From NCBI RefSeq assembly GCF_014652095.1, contig NZ_BMYD01000003.1:372001-436000 (forward strand): 64,000 nucleotides of DNA, in the 5' to 3' direction. Source of the DNA: Cognatilysobacter bugurensis. Lineage in GTDB: Bacteria > Pseudomonadota > Gammaproteobacteria > Xanthomonadales > Xanthomonadaceae. The notes beneath the pieces were generated by a model. The model was given only the letters and a program-made list of their open reading frames with translations. It was not told the origin of the DNA and did not search any database. Positions 54,596-63,954 of this stretch are shown here, in pieces. The position numbers and the translations under genes are program-made. Within the stretch, counting starts at the first letter, position 1. Every line of letters starts with the position of its first letter.

Positions 54596-56204
54596 TCCCG
54601 CTCCCGGACTGACGCGATTCACGGTGCCCGGCCCCGGCCGGGCACCGTGGTTGTGGCTCGCTGTCGCGCTGTCGCTGCCGAGCCTGGTGCCGCTGCTGTC
54701 GGCGTTTGCCGCACTCGCCCGGCCCGATCCGGCCACGCTCGACCACCTGCTCACGCACGTGCTGCCGCTCGTGGGCCGCAACACGGCTTGGTTGTTGCTG
54801 GGCGTGGGCGTTGCGAGCGCGGCGCTTGGAACGGTGCTCGCCGCGCTCGTGGCCCTGTGCGATTTCCCGGGGCGGCGTGTATTTGCGTGGTTGCTGGTGC
54901 TCCCGCTCGTCTTTCCGGGCTATGTGCTGGCGACGGTGTTCATCGAGCTGTTCGACTATGCAGGTCCCGTCGGCACGCTGCTGCGGGAACTGGGCGCGCC
55001 CGAGCTGCCGTTCCGCTCGCGTGCGGGGCTGATCGCGGTGCTGACATGCGCGCTGTATCCGTACGTGTATCTCGTCGCCCGCGAGGCGTTCGCAAGCCAG
55101 GGCAGTCGTGCGCTCGAGGTCGCGCGTTCGCTCGGCATGAGCCCGTTGCGCGCATTCGTTTCGACGAGCCTGCCGCTGGCGCGGCCCTGGGTCGCCGGCG
55201 GCACGCTGCTGGTGCTCATGGAAACGCTTGCGGATTTTGGCACCGTCGCGGCATTCAACTACGACACGTTTACCACCGCGATCTACAAGGCGTGGTTTGC
55301 GCTTTTTTCCCCTGACACCGCACTGCAGATCGCAGCAGTCATGCTCGTGTTCGTGATCGCGCTGGTCGTGATCGAGGCCGCGCTCCGTCGGCGGCAATCA
55401 TTCGCGACGGTCGGCCATGTCGAATCGACCCGGCTGCGACTCGGTCGCTATGCCTGGCTTGCGAGCGGGCTGTGCGCACTGGTGGTGACAATCGCCTTTG
55501 CGGTTCCGGCCGCACGCCTGCTCTGGAATGCGGTACGCCACCTCGCTGAGCTGGATGCGCGCTACGTGGAATCAGTGACCAATGCGCTGGGCCTGGCCAC
55601 GGTTGCCGCCGCGCTGACCGCCGCCGCCGCGTTCGTCATCGCGATGGCCGCGCGTAACCGGCCCGGACTGGCAAGCACCGCGGTCACGCGCCTGGCCACG
55701 CTCGGCTACGGCCTGCCGGGCGCACTGCTCGCGGTTGGGCTTTATGTTCCAGTGGCGCGGTTTTCGACCTGGCTCGCGAACGAAACCGGCATGGATGCGA
55801 TGTGGCAGGGCGGCCTTGCGCTGCTGCTGGTCGGCTACGGCATCCGCTTCCTGGCCGTGGCGCACGCGCCGGTGGCCGGTGGCCTGCTGCGGATCCGCCC
55901 GGGCCTCGTCGATGCGAGCCGCAGCCTGGGCGTGACCGGTCCGCGGCAGTTGCGCCACGTCCAGTGGCCGCTGCTGCGCGGCAGTTTCGCAGCGGCGGGC
56001 CTGCTCGTGTTCGTCGACGTGATGAAGGAGATGCCGATCACGCTGATGATGCGGCCGTTTGGCTGGGACACGCTCGCCACGCGCGTGTTCGAACTGACCA
56101 ACGAAGGCGAGTGGGCGCGCGCTGCGCTGCCGTCGCTCGCGATCGTGCTGGCGGGCCTGGTCCCGGTGATGCTGTTGACGCGTCGGAGGCAGGATGCGCC
56201 TTGA
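54579..56204 (+). CDS. fbpB: ferric-iron ABC transporter permease
   Basis: 541 residues, start GTG 54579 overlapping the previous gene by 17 bases. About 12 membrane helices in two homologous halves, each with an EAA-type coupling loop: [18 protein letters not shown] and [19 protein letters not shown]. This fused two-domain layout is that of FbpB. Forms the channel for Fe3+ in the inner membrane with the ATPase encoded next. Confidence 0.93.
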   Translation: MPATADPAPGLTRFTVPGPGRAPWLWLAVALSLPSLVPLLSAFAALARPDPATLDHLLTHVLPLVGRNTAWLLLGVGVASAALGTVLAALVALCDFPGRRVFAWLLVLPLVFPGYVLATVFIELFDYAGPVGTLLRELGAPELPFRSRAGLIAVLTCALYPYVYLVAREAFASQGSRALEVARSLGMSPLRAFVSTSLPLARPWVAGGTLLVLMETLADFGTVAAFNYDTFTTAIYKAWFALFSPDTALQIAAVMLVFVIALVVIEAALRRRQSFATVGHVESTRLRLGRYAWLASGLCALVVTIAFAVPAARLLWNAVRHLAELDARYVESVTNALGLATVAAALTAAAAFVIAMAARNRPGLASTAVTRLATLGYGLPGALLAVGLYVPVARFSTWLANETGMDAMWQGGLALLLVGYGIRFLAVAHAPVAGGLLRIRPGLVDASRSLGVTGPRQLRHVQWPLLRGSFAAAGLLVFVDVMKEMPITLMMRPFGWDTLATRVFELTNEGEWARAALPSLAIVLAGLVPVMLLTRRRQDAP

Positions 56205-57222
56205 GGTCGATCGCGCGGCGGTGGGCTACGGCGGGCGCATCGTGCTCGACGATGTGTCTTTCGGCTTGGAGCCCGGGCAGATCGGTTGCCTGCTCGGCCC
56301 GTCGGGCAGCGGCAAGACGACACTGCTGCGCGCGATCGCCGGCTTCGAGCCGCTCGCGCGCGGCGCGATCCTGGCCGAAGGCATGGCGTTGTCGAGGCCC
56401 GGCACCCACCTGCCGCCGGAGCAGCGGCGGATCGGCATGGTGTTCCAGGATCACGCACTGCTGCCGCACCTCACCGCGCGCGAGAACGTCCGGCTCGGAC
56501 TGTTCCGCAGCCCGGCACGGCAAGCGCACGCGCGCGCGACGGAGATGCTCGCGCTCGTGGGGCTGGCCGACGAGGCGGACCGCTATCCACACCGGCTCTC
56601 CGGTGGGCAGCAGCAGCGCATCGCGCTGGCCCGCGCGCTCGCGCCCGAGCCGCGCATGCTGCTGTTCGACGAGCCGTTCGCGAGCCTGGACCCCGAGCTG
56701 CGCGACCGGCTTGCCCGCGACGTGCGCGCCGCGCTCAAGCGCACCGGCACCACCGCGTTGCTGGTCACGCATTCGCAGAGCGAGGCGTTCGCGATGGCCG
56801 ACGTGATCGGCCTCGTCGGCGAGGGGCGCCTGCAGCAGTGGGGCGATGTCTCGGCGCTGTACGACAGCCCGGCCTCGCGCTTCGTGGCGGGCTTCGTGGG
56901 CGAGGGCACGCTGCTGCCCGGCACGATCATCGCGAACGGGCGCGTGCGCTGCGCGGTCGGCGAGACAACGTTCAAAGGCGGCGCGTGGCCGGTGGGCACC
57001 GCAGTCGAGGTGCTGGTGCGACCGGAGAACGTGCGCGTCATGTCCGGCGGAACCTGCACCGCGCAGGTGATCGAACGCCGGTTCCGCGGCGAGTCCTTCC
57101 TGTGCGTGCTGCGCCTGGCTGACGGGCAGGAGCTTAAAGCGCTGCTGCATCGCTCCAGCGCGCCTGCCGAGGGCGCGTCGGTTGCGATCGCACTTGAAGG
57201 TCCGCTCGTGGCATTCGCCTGA
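56194..57222 (+). CDS. fbpC: ferric-iron ABC transporter ATP-binding protein
   Basis: 342 residues; ATG 56194 overlaps the permease gene by 11 bases. Walker A GPSGSGKTTLL, Q-loop in VFQDHALLPHLT, signature LSGGQQQR, Walker B LLFDEPFASLD and switch His in LVTHSQSEA are complete. The C-terminal 100 residues form a TOBE-type regulatory domain (VEVLVRPENVRVM). Powers Fe3+ uptake. Confidence 0.94.
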   Translation: MRLEVDRAAVGYGGRIVLDDVSFGLEPGQIGCLLGPSGSGKTTLLRAIAGFEPLARGAILAEGMALSRPGTHLPPEQRRIGMVFQDHALLPHLTARENVRLGLFRSPARQAHARATEMLALVGLADEADRYPHRLSGGQQQRIALARALAPEPRMLLFDEPFASLDPELRDRLARDVRAALKRTGTTALLVTHSQSEAFAMADVIGLVGEGRLQQWGDVSALYDSPASRFVAGFVGEGTLLPGTIIANGRVRCAVGETTFKGGAWPVGTAVEVLVRPENVRVMSGGTCTAQVIERRFRGESFLCVLRLADGQELKALLHRSSAPAEGASVAIALEGPLVAFA

Positions 57223-57356
57223 CGCGAATAAGTCGGGGTATCGATGCGCTCCGGCACATCCAAGCGACGATGCGGAGCGGCGATAAACGCACCAACATTT
57301 TGTAGTCGCGAACGTTCCTAGCGCGGTTACGCGACGCCCGAGCGCGGAGCTGCGGT

Positions 57357-58304
57357 CTACAGGAGCGTCGGATCGTCAGGCGGCTCGCGCTGCTCGGCAT
57401 GCTTGCCGAGGATCTTCATCAGCGACTTTGCGTTGCGCTGGCCCTGATCGCCGTAGTTGTTGTTGAAGATGACCTGCGCCGGCGCTTCGACCGCAATCTT
57501 GCGGATCTTCTTGCCGAGGTCCTTCAGCTCCTTGTCGGTGTAGTCGTAATTGAACCGCTCGCTTGCCGCCTTGGCGTCCTTCGCGTCCCAGGTTTCATGG
57601 TTTCGACCGTGCAGTCGCACGATCACGAGCTCGGGTGACGCGACGGCCCACACCTGCGGAATGTTGTGGCCCTTTTTGGTCTGCGGCTCGTCGACGGTCA
57701 CGTGCGCGACGCCCAGGTCACGTTCCATCGCAAGCGTCTCCTCGTCCTTTTCCTTCGATCCGTACCAGGCCTTGTTCCGGAACTCGAACGCGAGCAGGTA
57801 GTCGCCGAGACGCCCGACGCACTCCTCCAGGTGCCGCTTCCAGTCGGGCGAAGGCGTCACCCACGGCGCGAATTGGAAATGCACCGCAGTGAGCTTGCCG
57901 CCGGCCCGCAGAGGGCGGATGCCGCGCTCGTAGCGCTTCCACAGCTCGTCGCGCAGGCTGTCAGGAACATCCGTGTAGTAGATGTTCCTCTTCTCGGCGA
58001 AATGGGGCGCAAGCTCCTCGGCGATGTCCTTGGGCAGCGCGCTCGCGGGCGTCTGGTGGCCGGTGAGCAGGCGGAAGGCCTTGATGTTGAACGTGAAGTC
58101 GTCCGGCGTGCGCTCGATCCAAAGATCGGAGTTCTTCGAGCTCGGCAGCGCGTAATAGCTGGAGTCGACCTCCACGACCGGGAAGTTCGCCGCGTAGAAG
58201 CGCAGCCGCTCCTCGGCGCTGTTGACCCCCTTGGGGTAGAACAGGCCCGACTTGATCAGGCTCGGGTCGGTCCAGCTCGCGGTGCCGATGCGGATCTTCT
58301 CCAT
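57357..58304 (-). CDS. DUF72 family protein
   Basis: 315 residues from ATG 58304 (MEKIRIGTASWTDPSLIKSG); the open frame above it lacks a signal or family match. TIM-barrel-like DUF72 features: NFPVVEVDSSYYALPS, FTFNIKAFRLLTGH, LAFEFRNKAWYG, VIVRLHGRNHETW, VIFNNNYGDQGQRNA. Function of DUF72 is not known. Monocistronic. Confidence 0.9.
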   Translation of the reverse strand: MEKIRIGTASWTDPSLIKSGLFYPKGVNSAEERLRFYAANFPVVEVDSSYYALPSSKNSDLWIERTPDDFTFNIKAFRLLTGHQTPASALPKDIAEELAPHFAEKRNIYYTDVPDSLRDELWKRYERGIRPLRAGGKLTAVHFQFAPWVTPSPDWKRHLEECVGRLGDYLLAFEFRNKAWYGSKEKDEETLAMERDLGVAHVTVDEPQTKKGHNIPQVWAVASPELVIVRLHGRNHETWDAKDAKAASERFNYDYTDKELKDLGKKIRKIAVEAPAQVIFNNNYGDQGQRNAKSLMKILGKHAEQREPPDDPTLL

Positions 58305-58412
58305 GCGGGCAGGGTAGCGACGCCGTGCCAAGGCGGCGCGAGGGCCGGCGGGCCTATTGGCTCGAGCGCACTTCGACCCCATCTCTGCACGTCCTCAACC
58401 AGGAGCGCGCCC

Positions 58413-58784
58413 GTGCCGATCGACCCCGAGCTTTTCGAGAAAGGCGTGACGGACGCCCGCGCCGGCATTCGGCGCACCGCACGGGTTCTGGACGGCGCGC
58501 CGCCGGATTACGCCGCCGGCTACCTCGCCGCCACGCCGCTCGATGGCGTCGCGGCGGTGGACGTTCGGACCGACAAGCCCGACCGCTTGGTCGAGCGCCT
58601 GTACGCCGTCGCCGTCCGGCTCGAAGTGCCGGCGCCGGTGCCGTTCGTGACCCGCGCAACGGTCGCGCTGCTCGGCCCGGCCGCGGAAGCCCGCGCCCGC
58701 CGCCGCGCCCGTGCGTTGTTCGATACGGAGCTTCGGCAGGACGAGCGCGATGGCGCGGGCCCGGAGCAGGCAACGGCGGCCTGA
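58413..58784 (+). CDS. hypothetical protein
   Basis: 123 residues from GTG 58413, chosen because AGGAG lies seven bases upstream; no ATG is available in frame. PIDPELFEKGVTDARAGIRR opens a helical protein with Arg/Ala-rich second half (ARARRRARALFDTEL). No family recognised. Lies divergent from the DUF72 gene. Confidence 0.6.
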   Translation: MPIDPELFEKGVTDARAGIRRTARVLDGAPPDYAAGYLAATPLDGVAAVDVRTDKPDRLVERLYAVAVRLEVPAPVPFVTRATVALLGPAAEARARRRARALFDTELRQDERDGAGPEQATAA

Positions 58785-59184
58785 GCGTCGGGCCGGCGGA
58801 GCGGGGGTGTTCACTCGTCCGGGCCAGCGCGATCGGCTGATGCGAACGCGTCAGCGATTCGGGCCGTGTTCTTCGCCGTGCAGTCTCGCGACTACGGAAC
58901 TCTCGATCCGCGCCGCGCTCGTGCGGCGGTCGATCGCAGCGTGGCTGCCATCGATCGGGCGGACAGTCGGCGTCGGGTGCAACTGAGGTTTGCATCAGGC
59001 CGATGTCCGTTGCCGACCCGAAGCGCATATTTCCGGACTGCATGAGCGGCCTGATGGATAGCGAGAGCCCGCGACCACTGGCTACCAAGCTGAACCAGAG
59101 ACGCGTCCACGCGCTTCAGCAGTTTGTAAAGAAAACGTGTAGCGCGACGGTAAACTAGATGGGTTACGGCGATCAGGCGCGTCC
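58785..59184. other. intergenic region upstream of the TonB receptor operon
   Basis: 400 bases; AT-richer over 59120-59165, which could hold the promoter of the receptor operon. No gene or clear operator. Confidence 0.4.
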
Positions 59185-61068
59185 ATGTTGGGTTCTGTTT
59201 TTCTTGGGGTCGCGCTTGCGGTCGGCGCCACGGCGGCTACGGGCACCGATCCGGCCGACGCATTGCTCGGACTGAGCCTGGAACAGTTGGGTCAGGTCGA
59301 GGTGACGGCGACCTCACGGCGTGCCTCGCGTCTGGCCGATACCCCGGCGTCGATCTACGTGATCCATGGCGAGCAGATCCGTGCGTTCGGTATCCGCACG
59401 CTGCCGGAGGCGCTGCGGCTCGCGCCCAACTTGCACGTTGCGCAGATCAACGCTGCCGGTTACGCGGTCACCGCACGCGGCATGAAGACGTCGCTCAGCA
59501 ACAAGATGCTGGTGCTGGTCGACGGCCGGCCGATCTACACCCCGTTGTTTGCGGGCGTGCTGTGGGACATGCAGGACGTCGCGATCGCCGACATCGACCG
59601 AATCGAGGTGGTCAGCGGTCCGGGCGCGGCCGCATGGGGCGCGAACGCGGTCAATGGTGTGATCAACATTGTCACCCGGCCCGTCCGCGAATCGCTCGGT
59701 GGCTATGTCGCGGGCTGGGCGGGTGACGAGGGGCGCGGGATCGAAGCCGGGCATACCGTGCGCGCGGGTGCTGAAGGTGCAGTGCGCCTGTACGGCAAGC
59801 GCCGCGAAATGGATGCGACGTCAACGGCTTCAGGACAGCCGATCGCGGACACCTGGGCACAGGACCAGGCGGGCTTCCGCGGTGACTGGGCAGCCGGCGA
59901 TTCCGAGCTCAGGGTGCAGGGCGATGTTTTTCGCGCCCGCGCCGCTGAGCGTGCGTTCGGTGCGCTGCGGGCGGAAGGCCATAACCTGACGGTGCGCTGG
60001 ACGCATCGGACGGCGCCCGAGGCACAGTGGCTGGTGCAGGGCTACGTCGATCAGGTCCACCGCACGGATCCGCTCGTGATCGACGACCGGATGCGCATCG
60101 CTTCGCTCGAAGCGGTTCGTACCCTGCAGACGGGGGCGCATCGCCTGACCTGGGGCGCGGGCTACCGCCACGCGCGCGATGAGAGCAGCCGGGGGCTACT
60201 GGCGAGGCTGCAACCGGATCGACGTGATCTTGCATGGGCGCATCTGTTCGTCCAGGACGAGATCGCACTGACGCCGCGCCTGGTGACTCAGCTCGGCGTC
60301 CGGCTGGATTCCAACGTCTACACCGGCGTCGAAGTACTGCCGACGCTGCGCCTGGCATACACGTCGGATGCAGGCAGCCTCATGTGGGCGGCGGCATCGA
60401 GAGCGGTGCGGTCTCCATCCCGGTTCGACCGTGATTTCTTCTTCCCGGCGACCGAGCCGTATTTCATTCGGGGCGGCCCGGACTTCCGCTCAGAAACGGC
60501 GCAGGTGGTCGAGCTCGGGTACCGGGCGCAGCCGTTCGACTGGCTGTCGGTCTCGTTTGCGGGTTTCCATCACTGGTATGACTACCTCCGTGGCGGCCGT
60601 CCCGCGCCCGAAGGCGGGGTCAACGTCTCCAATGGCGCCACAGCACGCACATGGGGCGGCGAGGCGTGGGCGACGGCCCGCATCACCAGCACTTGGGAAG
60701 TGGCGGCCGGAGTGCTGGAGCTCCGCCAGCATCGTCAGTATCGCCCCGGCTTCAGCGGCGCAGCCACGCTGACCGACCAGGGCAACGATCCGGAGCATCA
60801 GGCGATTCTCCGCATGACGCGGCGCATGGGCGCGCACCACCAGCTTTCGGCGTTCGCACGCCATGTGAGCGCGCTGCCCGCACCGCGCGTGCCCGGTTAT
60901 GTGCAGCTCGACGCCCGCTGGAGCTATCGGCCGACGGACGGCTTCGAACTCGGCGTCGGCGCGCGCAACCTGCTCGACGAGCAGCATGCGGAAATCGAGC
61001 CCGCCAACGGCTTGGCGCAGAGCGTCTTCGGCCGCTCTGCGTTCGTCGACGTTCGGATGGACTGGTGA
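59185..61068 (+). CDS. TonB-dependent outer-membrane receptor
   Basis: 627 residues. Signal peptide, then a plug domain (VEVTATSRRASRLADTPAS, IRTLPEALRLAPNLHVAQI, KMLVLVDGRPIYTPLF, IEVVSGPGAAAWGANAVNG) and a 22-strand barrel. DPADALLGLSLEQLGQVEVT resembles receptors encoded next to signalling genes. The stop overlaps the GTG of the YfiR-like gene (GTGA), so the three genes are one operon. Ligand unknown; an iron or cobalamin chelate is possible but unproven. Confidence 0.92.
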   Translation: MLGSVFLGVALAVGATAATGTDPADALLGLSLEQLGQVEVTATSRRASRLADTPASIYVIHGEQIRAFGIRTLPEALRLAPNLHVAQINAAGYAVTARGMKTSLSNKMLVLVDGRPIYTPLFAGVLWDMQDVAIADIDRIEVVSGPGAAAWGANAVNGVINIVTRPVRESLGGYVAGWAGDEGRGIEAGHTVRAGAEGAVRLYGKRREMDATSTASGQPIADTWAQDQAGFRGDWAAGDSELRVQGDVFRARAAERAFGALRAEGHNLTVRWTHRTAPEAQWLVQGYVDQVHRTDPLVIDDRMRIASLEAVRTLQTGAHRLTWGAGYRHARDESSRGLLARLQPDRRDLAWAHLFVQDEIALTPRLVTQLGVRLDSNVYTGVEVLPTLRLAYTSDAGSLMWAAASRAVRSPSRFDRDFFFPATEPYFIRGGPDFRSETAQVVELGYRAQPFDWLSVSFAGFHHWYDYLRGGRPAPEGGVNVSNGATARTWGGEAWATARITSTWEVAAGVLELRQHRQYRPGFSGAATLTDQGNDPEHQAILRMTRRMGAHHQLSAFARHVSALPAPRVPGYVQLDARWSYRPTDGFELGVGARNLLDEQHAEIEPANGLAQSVFGRSAFVDVRMDW

Positions 61069-61685
61069 CATCCAGCACGCCCGTGCAACCCACTTCCGGC
61101 GCCATGCGCTGGGTGCAGCGCGCTGCGTGGACGTTGCTGATCGTCGTGTCCGCATGGCCAGGCGCGCGCCGAGCTTATGGCGCCACCGAGGACGAAATGC
61201 GTGTCCACGCGGCATACGTCATGAACTTCGTACGCTATTCACGCTGGCCCCAGGCGGGCGACGGGCCGCTCGTCATTTCAGTGCTCGGCACCGCGCAGAA
61301 CGTGAGCGCGCTGCGTGACCTTGCGACGCGGGCAGGTGCGATCAACGGCAGGCGCCTGAGCGTCCGGTTGCTGCCTCTGGCATCGATTCCCCCGAGCGAG
61401 CCGGCGGCTGTGCGTGCACTCCAGCAGGCAGCCGCGGCCTCCGACGTGCTTTACGTCGGCAGCAGTCACCGTGCCTGGTCGCGCACGGCCGCCACAGCGA
61501 TGGCGGGTCGCCCGGTGCTCACCGTTGGGCCTGGTCAGGACTTCGTCTCGTCGGGGGGCATGTTCGGCATGTATCTCGACGGAGGGCACGTGCGGTTCGC
61601 AGTCAACGCGCCGGCCGTCAGGGCCTCGTCGCTGGACATCAGCGCCCGCCTTTTGACGCTCGCGCGTCCCGCGACTGGCCCCTGA
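61065..61685 (+). CDS. YfiR-like (DUF4154) periplasmic regulator
   Basis: 206 residues if GTG 61065 is used (GTGA overlap with the receptor gene); ATG 61104 is an alternative that gives a cleaner signal peptide (RWVQRAAWTLLIVVSAW). The DUF4154 domain is visible: VHAAYVMNFVRYSRWP, LVISVLGTAQNVSALRDLA, AASDVLYVGSSHRAW, GMFGMYLDGGHVRFAVN. In P. aeruginosa YfiR is a periplasmic inhibitor of the CHASE8 cyclase YfiN. Here its likely partner is the CHASE8-like hybrid kinase that starts two bases after its stop. Confidence 0.9.
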   Translation: MTSSTPVQPTSGAMRWVQRAAWTLLIVVSAWPGARRAYGATEDEMRVHAAYVMNFVRYSRWPQAGDGPLVISVLGTAQNVSALRDLATRAGAINGRRLSVRLLPLASIPPSEPAAVRALQQAAAASDVLYVGSSHRAWSRTAATAMAGRPVLTVGPGQDFVSSGGMFGMYLDGGHVRFAVNAPAVRASSLDISARLLTLARPATGP

Positions 61686-61686
61686 C

Positions 61687-63954
61687 ATGCGGAACCCCCT
61701 GCGGCGCCTGAGGACGCTCGCGGCGAAAGCCACGTGGATCATTGCCATCGTGAGCGGCGTCGCCGTTGCGGTCGTCTCCGGGTGGGCGGGAGTGCGCAAC
61801 TACCGCCATCTGCAGCAGCAGAGCGCTGCCACGGTCGCTTCGCAGGCTGAGATCGTGGCGACGTATTCCAGTGCCGCGTTTGCCTTCGGCGACCGTGAGC
61901 TCGCACGCGAGACCCTGGAGGCGCTGCGCGCGGTCCAAGGCCTCCAGCGGGCCTACCTGATCGACCGTCACGGCGGGCTGCTTGCGGCCTTCGACCCGAG
62001 TGGTGAACCGGCGCCGCTGCCGAAAAATTACCGCGCAGGCCGCTGGTCGGTACCCGGCGGCTTTGTGCTCGTCATGCCAGTTCACGACCGGGCTGGACTG
62101 CACGGCCGCCTGCAAATTGAGGTGCGCGACACTGCGCTGCGGCGTGAAGCGCTGATGGGCGCGCTGCAGACCGCGCTGTTATCGCTCTTGGCGATGCTGT
62201 TTGCGGTATGGATCGGCCGACGGCTGCAGCCGCTGCTCACGGAGCCGATCGTGCGGCTCGAACGTGCGGCTCAGCATGTGCGGGATACCGGAGATTACTC
62301 CACCCGCGTGCCCGTGCAGGACGACGACGAGCTCGGGCGCCTGAGCGCAGCGTTCAACGAAATGCTGCGGCACATCGAACGGCAGCAGGAAGCGCTGCTT
62401 GCGGCGCAGCTCCGCGCCGAGGAGTCGAAAGAGCAACTCGAACTGGCCACCGAGGCAGCGGACATCGGCCTGTGGGACGTGGATCTGGTTGCCAACACGC
62501 TGTTCTGGCCACCACGGGTCAAGGCGATGTTCGGCATCGCCGCTGAGCGTCCGGTCACCATGGACGATTTCTACCAAGGGCTGCATCCAGAAGACCGCGA
62601 GAGCGTGACCGCTGCGTTCGCGAGCGCGGCCGACCCCGTGCGGCGTGCGGTCTACGACGTCGACTACCGCACCGTCGGCCGGGATGACGGTGTCATCCGC
62701 TGGGTCGCGGCGAAGGGACGCGCGGTGTTCGATGCGAATGGCCGATGCGTCCGGGTCATCGGTACGGCAATCGACGTCACCACACGCAAGGCGAACGAGC
62801 GCGCCCTGCGCGAGAGCGAGGAGCGCCTGCGCGACGCCGACCGTCGAAAGGATGAGTTTTTGGCGATGCTCGCGCATGAACTGCGGAACCCGCTTGCGCC
62901 GATTGCCACGGCGAGTGCGTTACTCGAGCATCTCTCCCACGACCCGGGCAAGGTCCGGAGCGCCAGTCAGGTGATCGGTCGCCAGGTCCGGCATATGTCG
63001 TCGCTGGTGGATGACCTGCTCGATGTTTCGCGCGTCACACGCGGACTGATCGACATCGAACGAGCGAACGTCGAGCTGAGAGACGTCGTGCACGCCGCGC
63101 TCGAACAGGCCCGCCCGCTAATGGACACCCGCGGGCACACCCTGACGGTCGACACGCCACACTCGGAAGTGTGGGTTGCGGGCGACCGCACGCGCCTGAT
63201 TCAGTCGGTCGCGAACCTGTTGAACAATGCAGCGAAGTACACGCCTGCCGGCGGCAAGGTCGCGATCGCGCTCCGCCCTGAGCAGATGTCAGCAACGATC
63301 TCCGTTGAAGACTCCGGCATTGGCATGAACAGCGCGCTGCTTCCCCGCGTGTTCGATCTATTCGTGCAGGGCGAGCGGACACCGGACCGTTCACAGGGTG
63401 GGCTCGGCATTGGTCTCGCACTTGTCCATGCGCTTGTCACCCGCCATGGCGGGACGATCGTCGCAAGCAGCGCTGGCCTGGGCCAGGGCAGCTGTTTCGC
63501 GATGACGTTGCCGACCATCGTGCCCCGGACCGGGACTCCACACCCAATGCCGGCCCTTGCACTGAACCAACTGCAGCGGCGCGTATTGGTTGTCGATGAC
63601 AATGTCGATGCAGCCGACTCGCTCGTTCAATGGCTGTCGGTGATGGGTCACGACGTCCATGTCGCGTACGACGGTGCCCACGCGTTGGCGCTCGCCACTG
63701 GCCAGACGTTCGACATGTACATCCTGGACATTGGCCTGCCCGACATGACCGGCATCGAGCTGCTGAGCCAGCTGCGCCTGAATACCGCTACCGATGACGC
63801 ATTGTTCGTTGCGGCCACGGGTTACGGACAGGCCGAAGACCGAGCCGCGACGATGGCTGCGGGCTTTCACCACCACTTGGTCAAGCCGCTCGATCCGAGT
63901 GTGTTGGCAGTAATCATCGAGCAGTTCGGCGGCGCCGCGGTCGTCGCCCCATGA
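61687..63954 (+). CDS. CHASE8-like/HAMP/PAS hybrid sensor histidine kinase
   Basis: 755 residues. Membrane helix about 15-35, periplasmic CHASE8-like domain about 36-155 (SQAEIVATYSSAAFAFGD, ALRAVQGLQRAYLIDRHGG), second helix about 160-178 and HAMP about 180-232. Then PAS about 255-375 (EAADIGLWDVDLVANTLFW), HisKA (AHELRNPLAPIATASALL), HATPase_c (NLLNNAAKYTPAGG, GGLGIGLALVHAL) and receiver (VLVVDDNVDAADS, LDIGLPDMTGIE, LVKPLD). It begins two bases after the YfiR-like stop. In YfiN the same sensor half is joined to GGDEF; here it drives a kinase. Confidence 0.93.
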   Translation: MRNPLRRLRTLAAKATWIIAIVSGVAVAVVSGWAGVRNYRHLQQQSAATVASQAEIVATYSSAAFAFGDRELARETLEALRAVQGLQRAYLIDRHGGLLAAFDPSGEPAPLPKNYRAGRWSVPGGFVLVMPVHDRAGLHGRLQIEVRDTALRREALMGALQTALLSLLAMLFAVWIGRRLQPLLTEPIVRLERAAQHVRDTGDYSTRVPVQDDDELGRLSAAFNEMLRHIERQQEALLAAQLRAEESKEQLELATEAADIGLWDVDLVANTLFWPPRVKAMFGIAAERPVTMDDFYQGLHPEDRESVTAAFASAADPVRRAVYDVDYRTVGRDDGVIRWVAAKGRAVFDANGRCVRVIGTAIDVTTRKANERALRESEERLRDADRRKDEFLAMLAHELRNPLAPIATASALLEHLSHDPGKVRSASQVIGRQVRHMSSLVDDLLDVSRVTRGLIDIERANVELRDVVHAALEQARPLMDTRGHTLTVDTPHSEVWVAGDRTRLIQSVANLLNNAAKYTPAGGKVAIALRPEQMSATISVEDSGIGMNSALLPRVFDLFVQGERTPDRSQGGLGIGLALVHALVTRHGGTIVASSAGLGQGSCFAMTLPTIVPRTGTPHPMPALALNQLQRRVLVVDDNVDAADSLVQWLSVMGHDVHVAYDGAHALALATGQTFDMYILDIGLPDMTGIELLSQLRLNTATDDALFVAATGYGQAEDRAATMAAGFHHHLVKPLDPSVLAVIIEQFGGAAVVAP

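Noticed and set aside
53495-54784. 429-codon open frame on the minus strand
   Set aside because: Antisense to the iron-binding protein and permease genes; no signal or domain.
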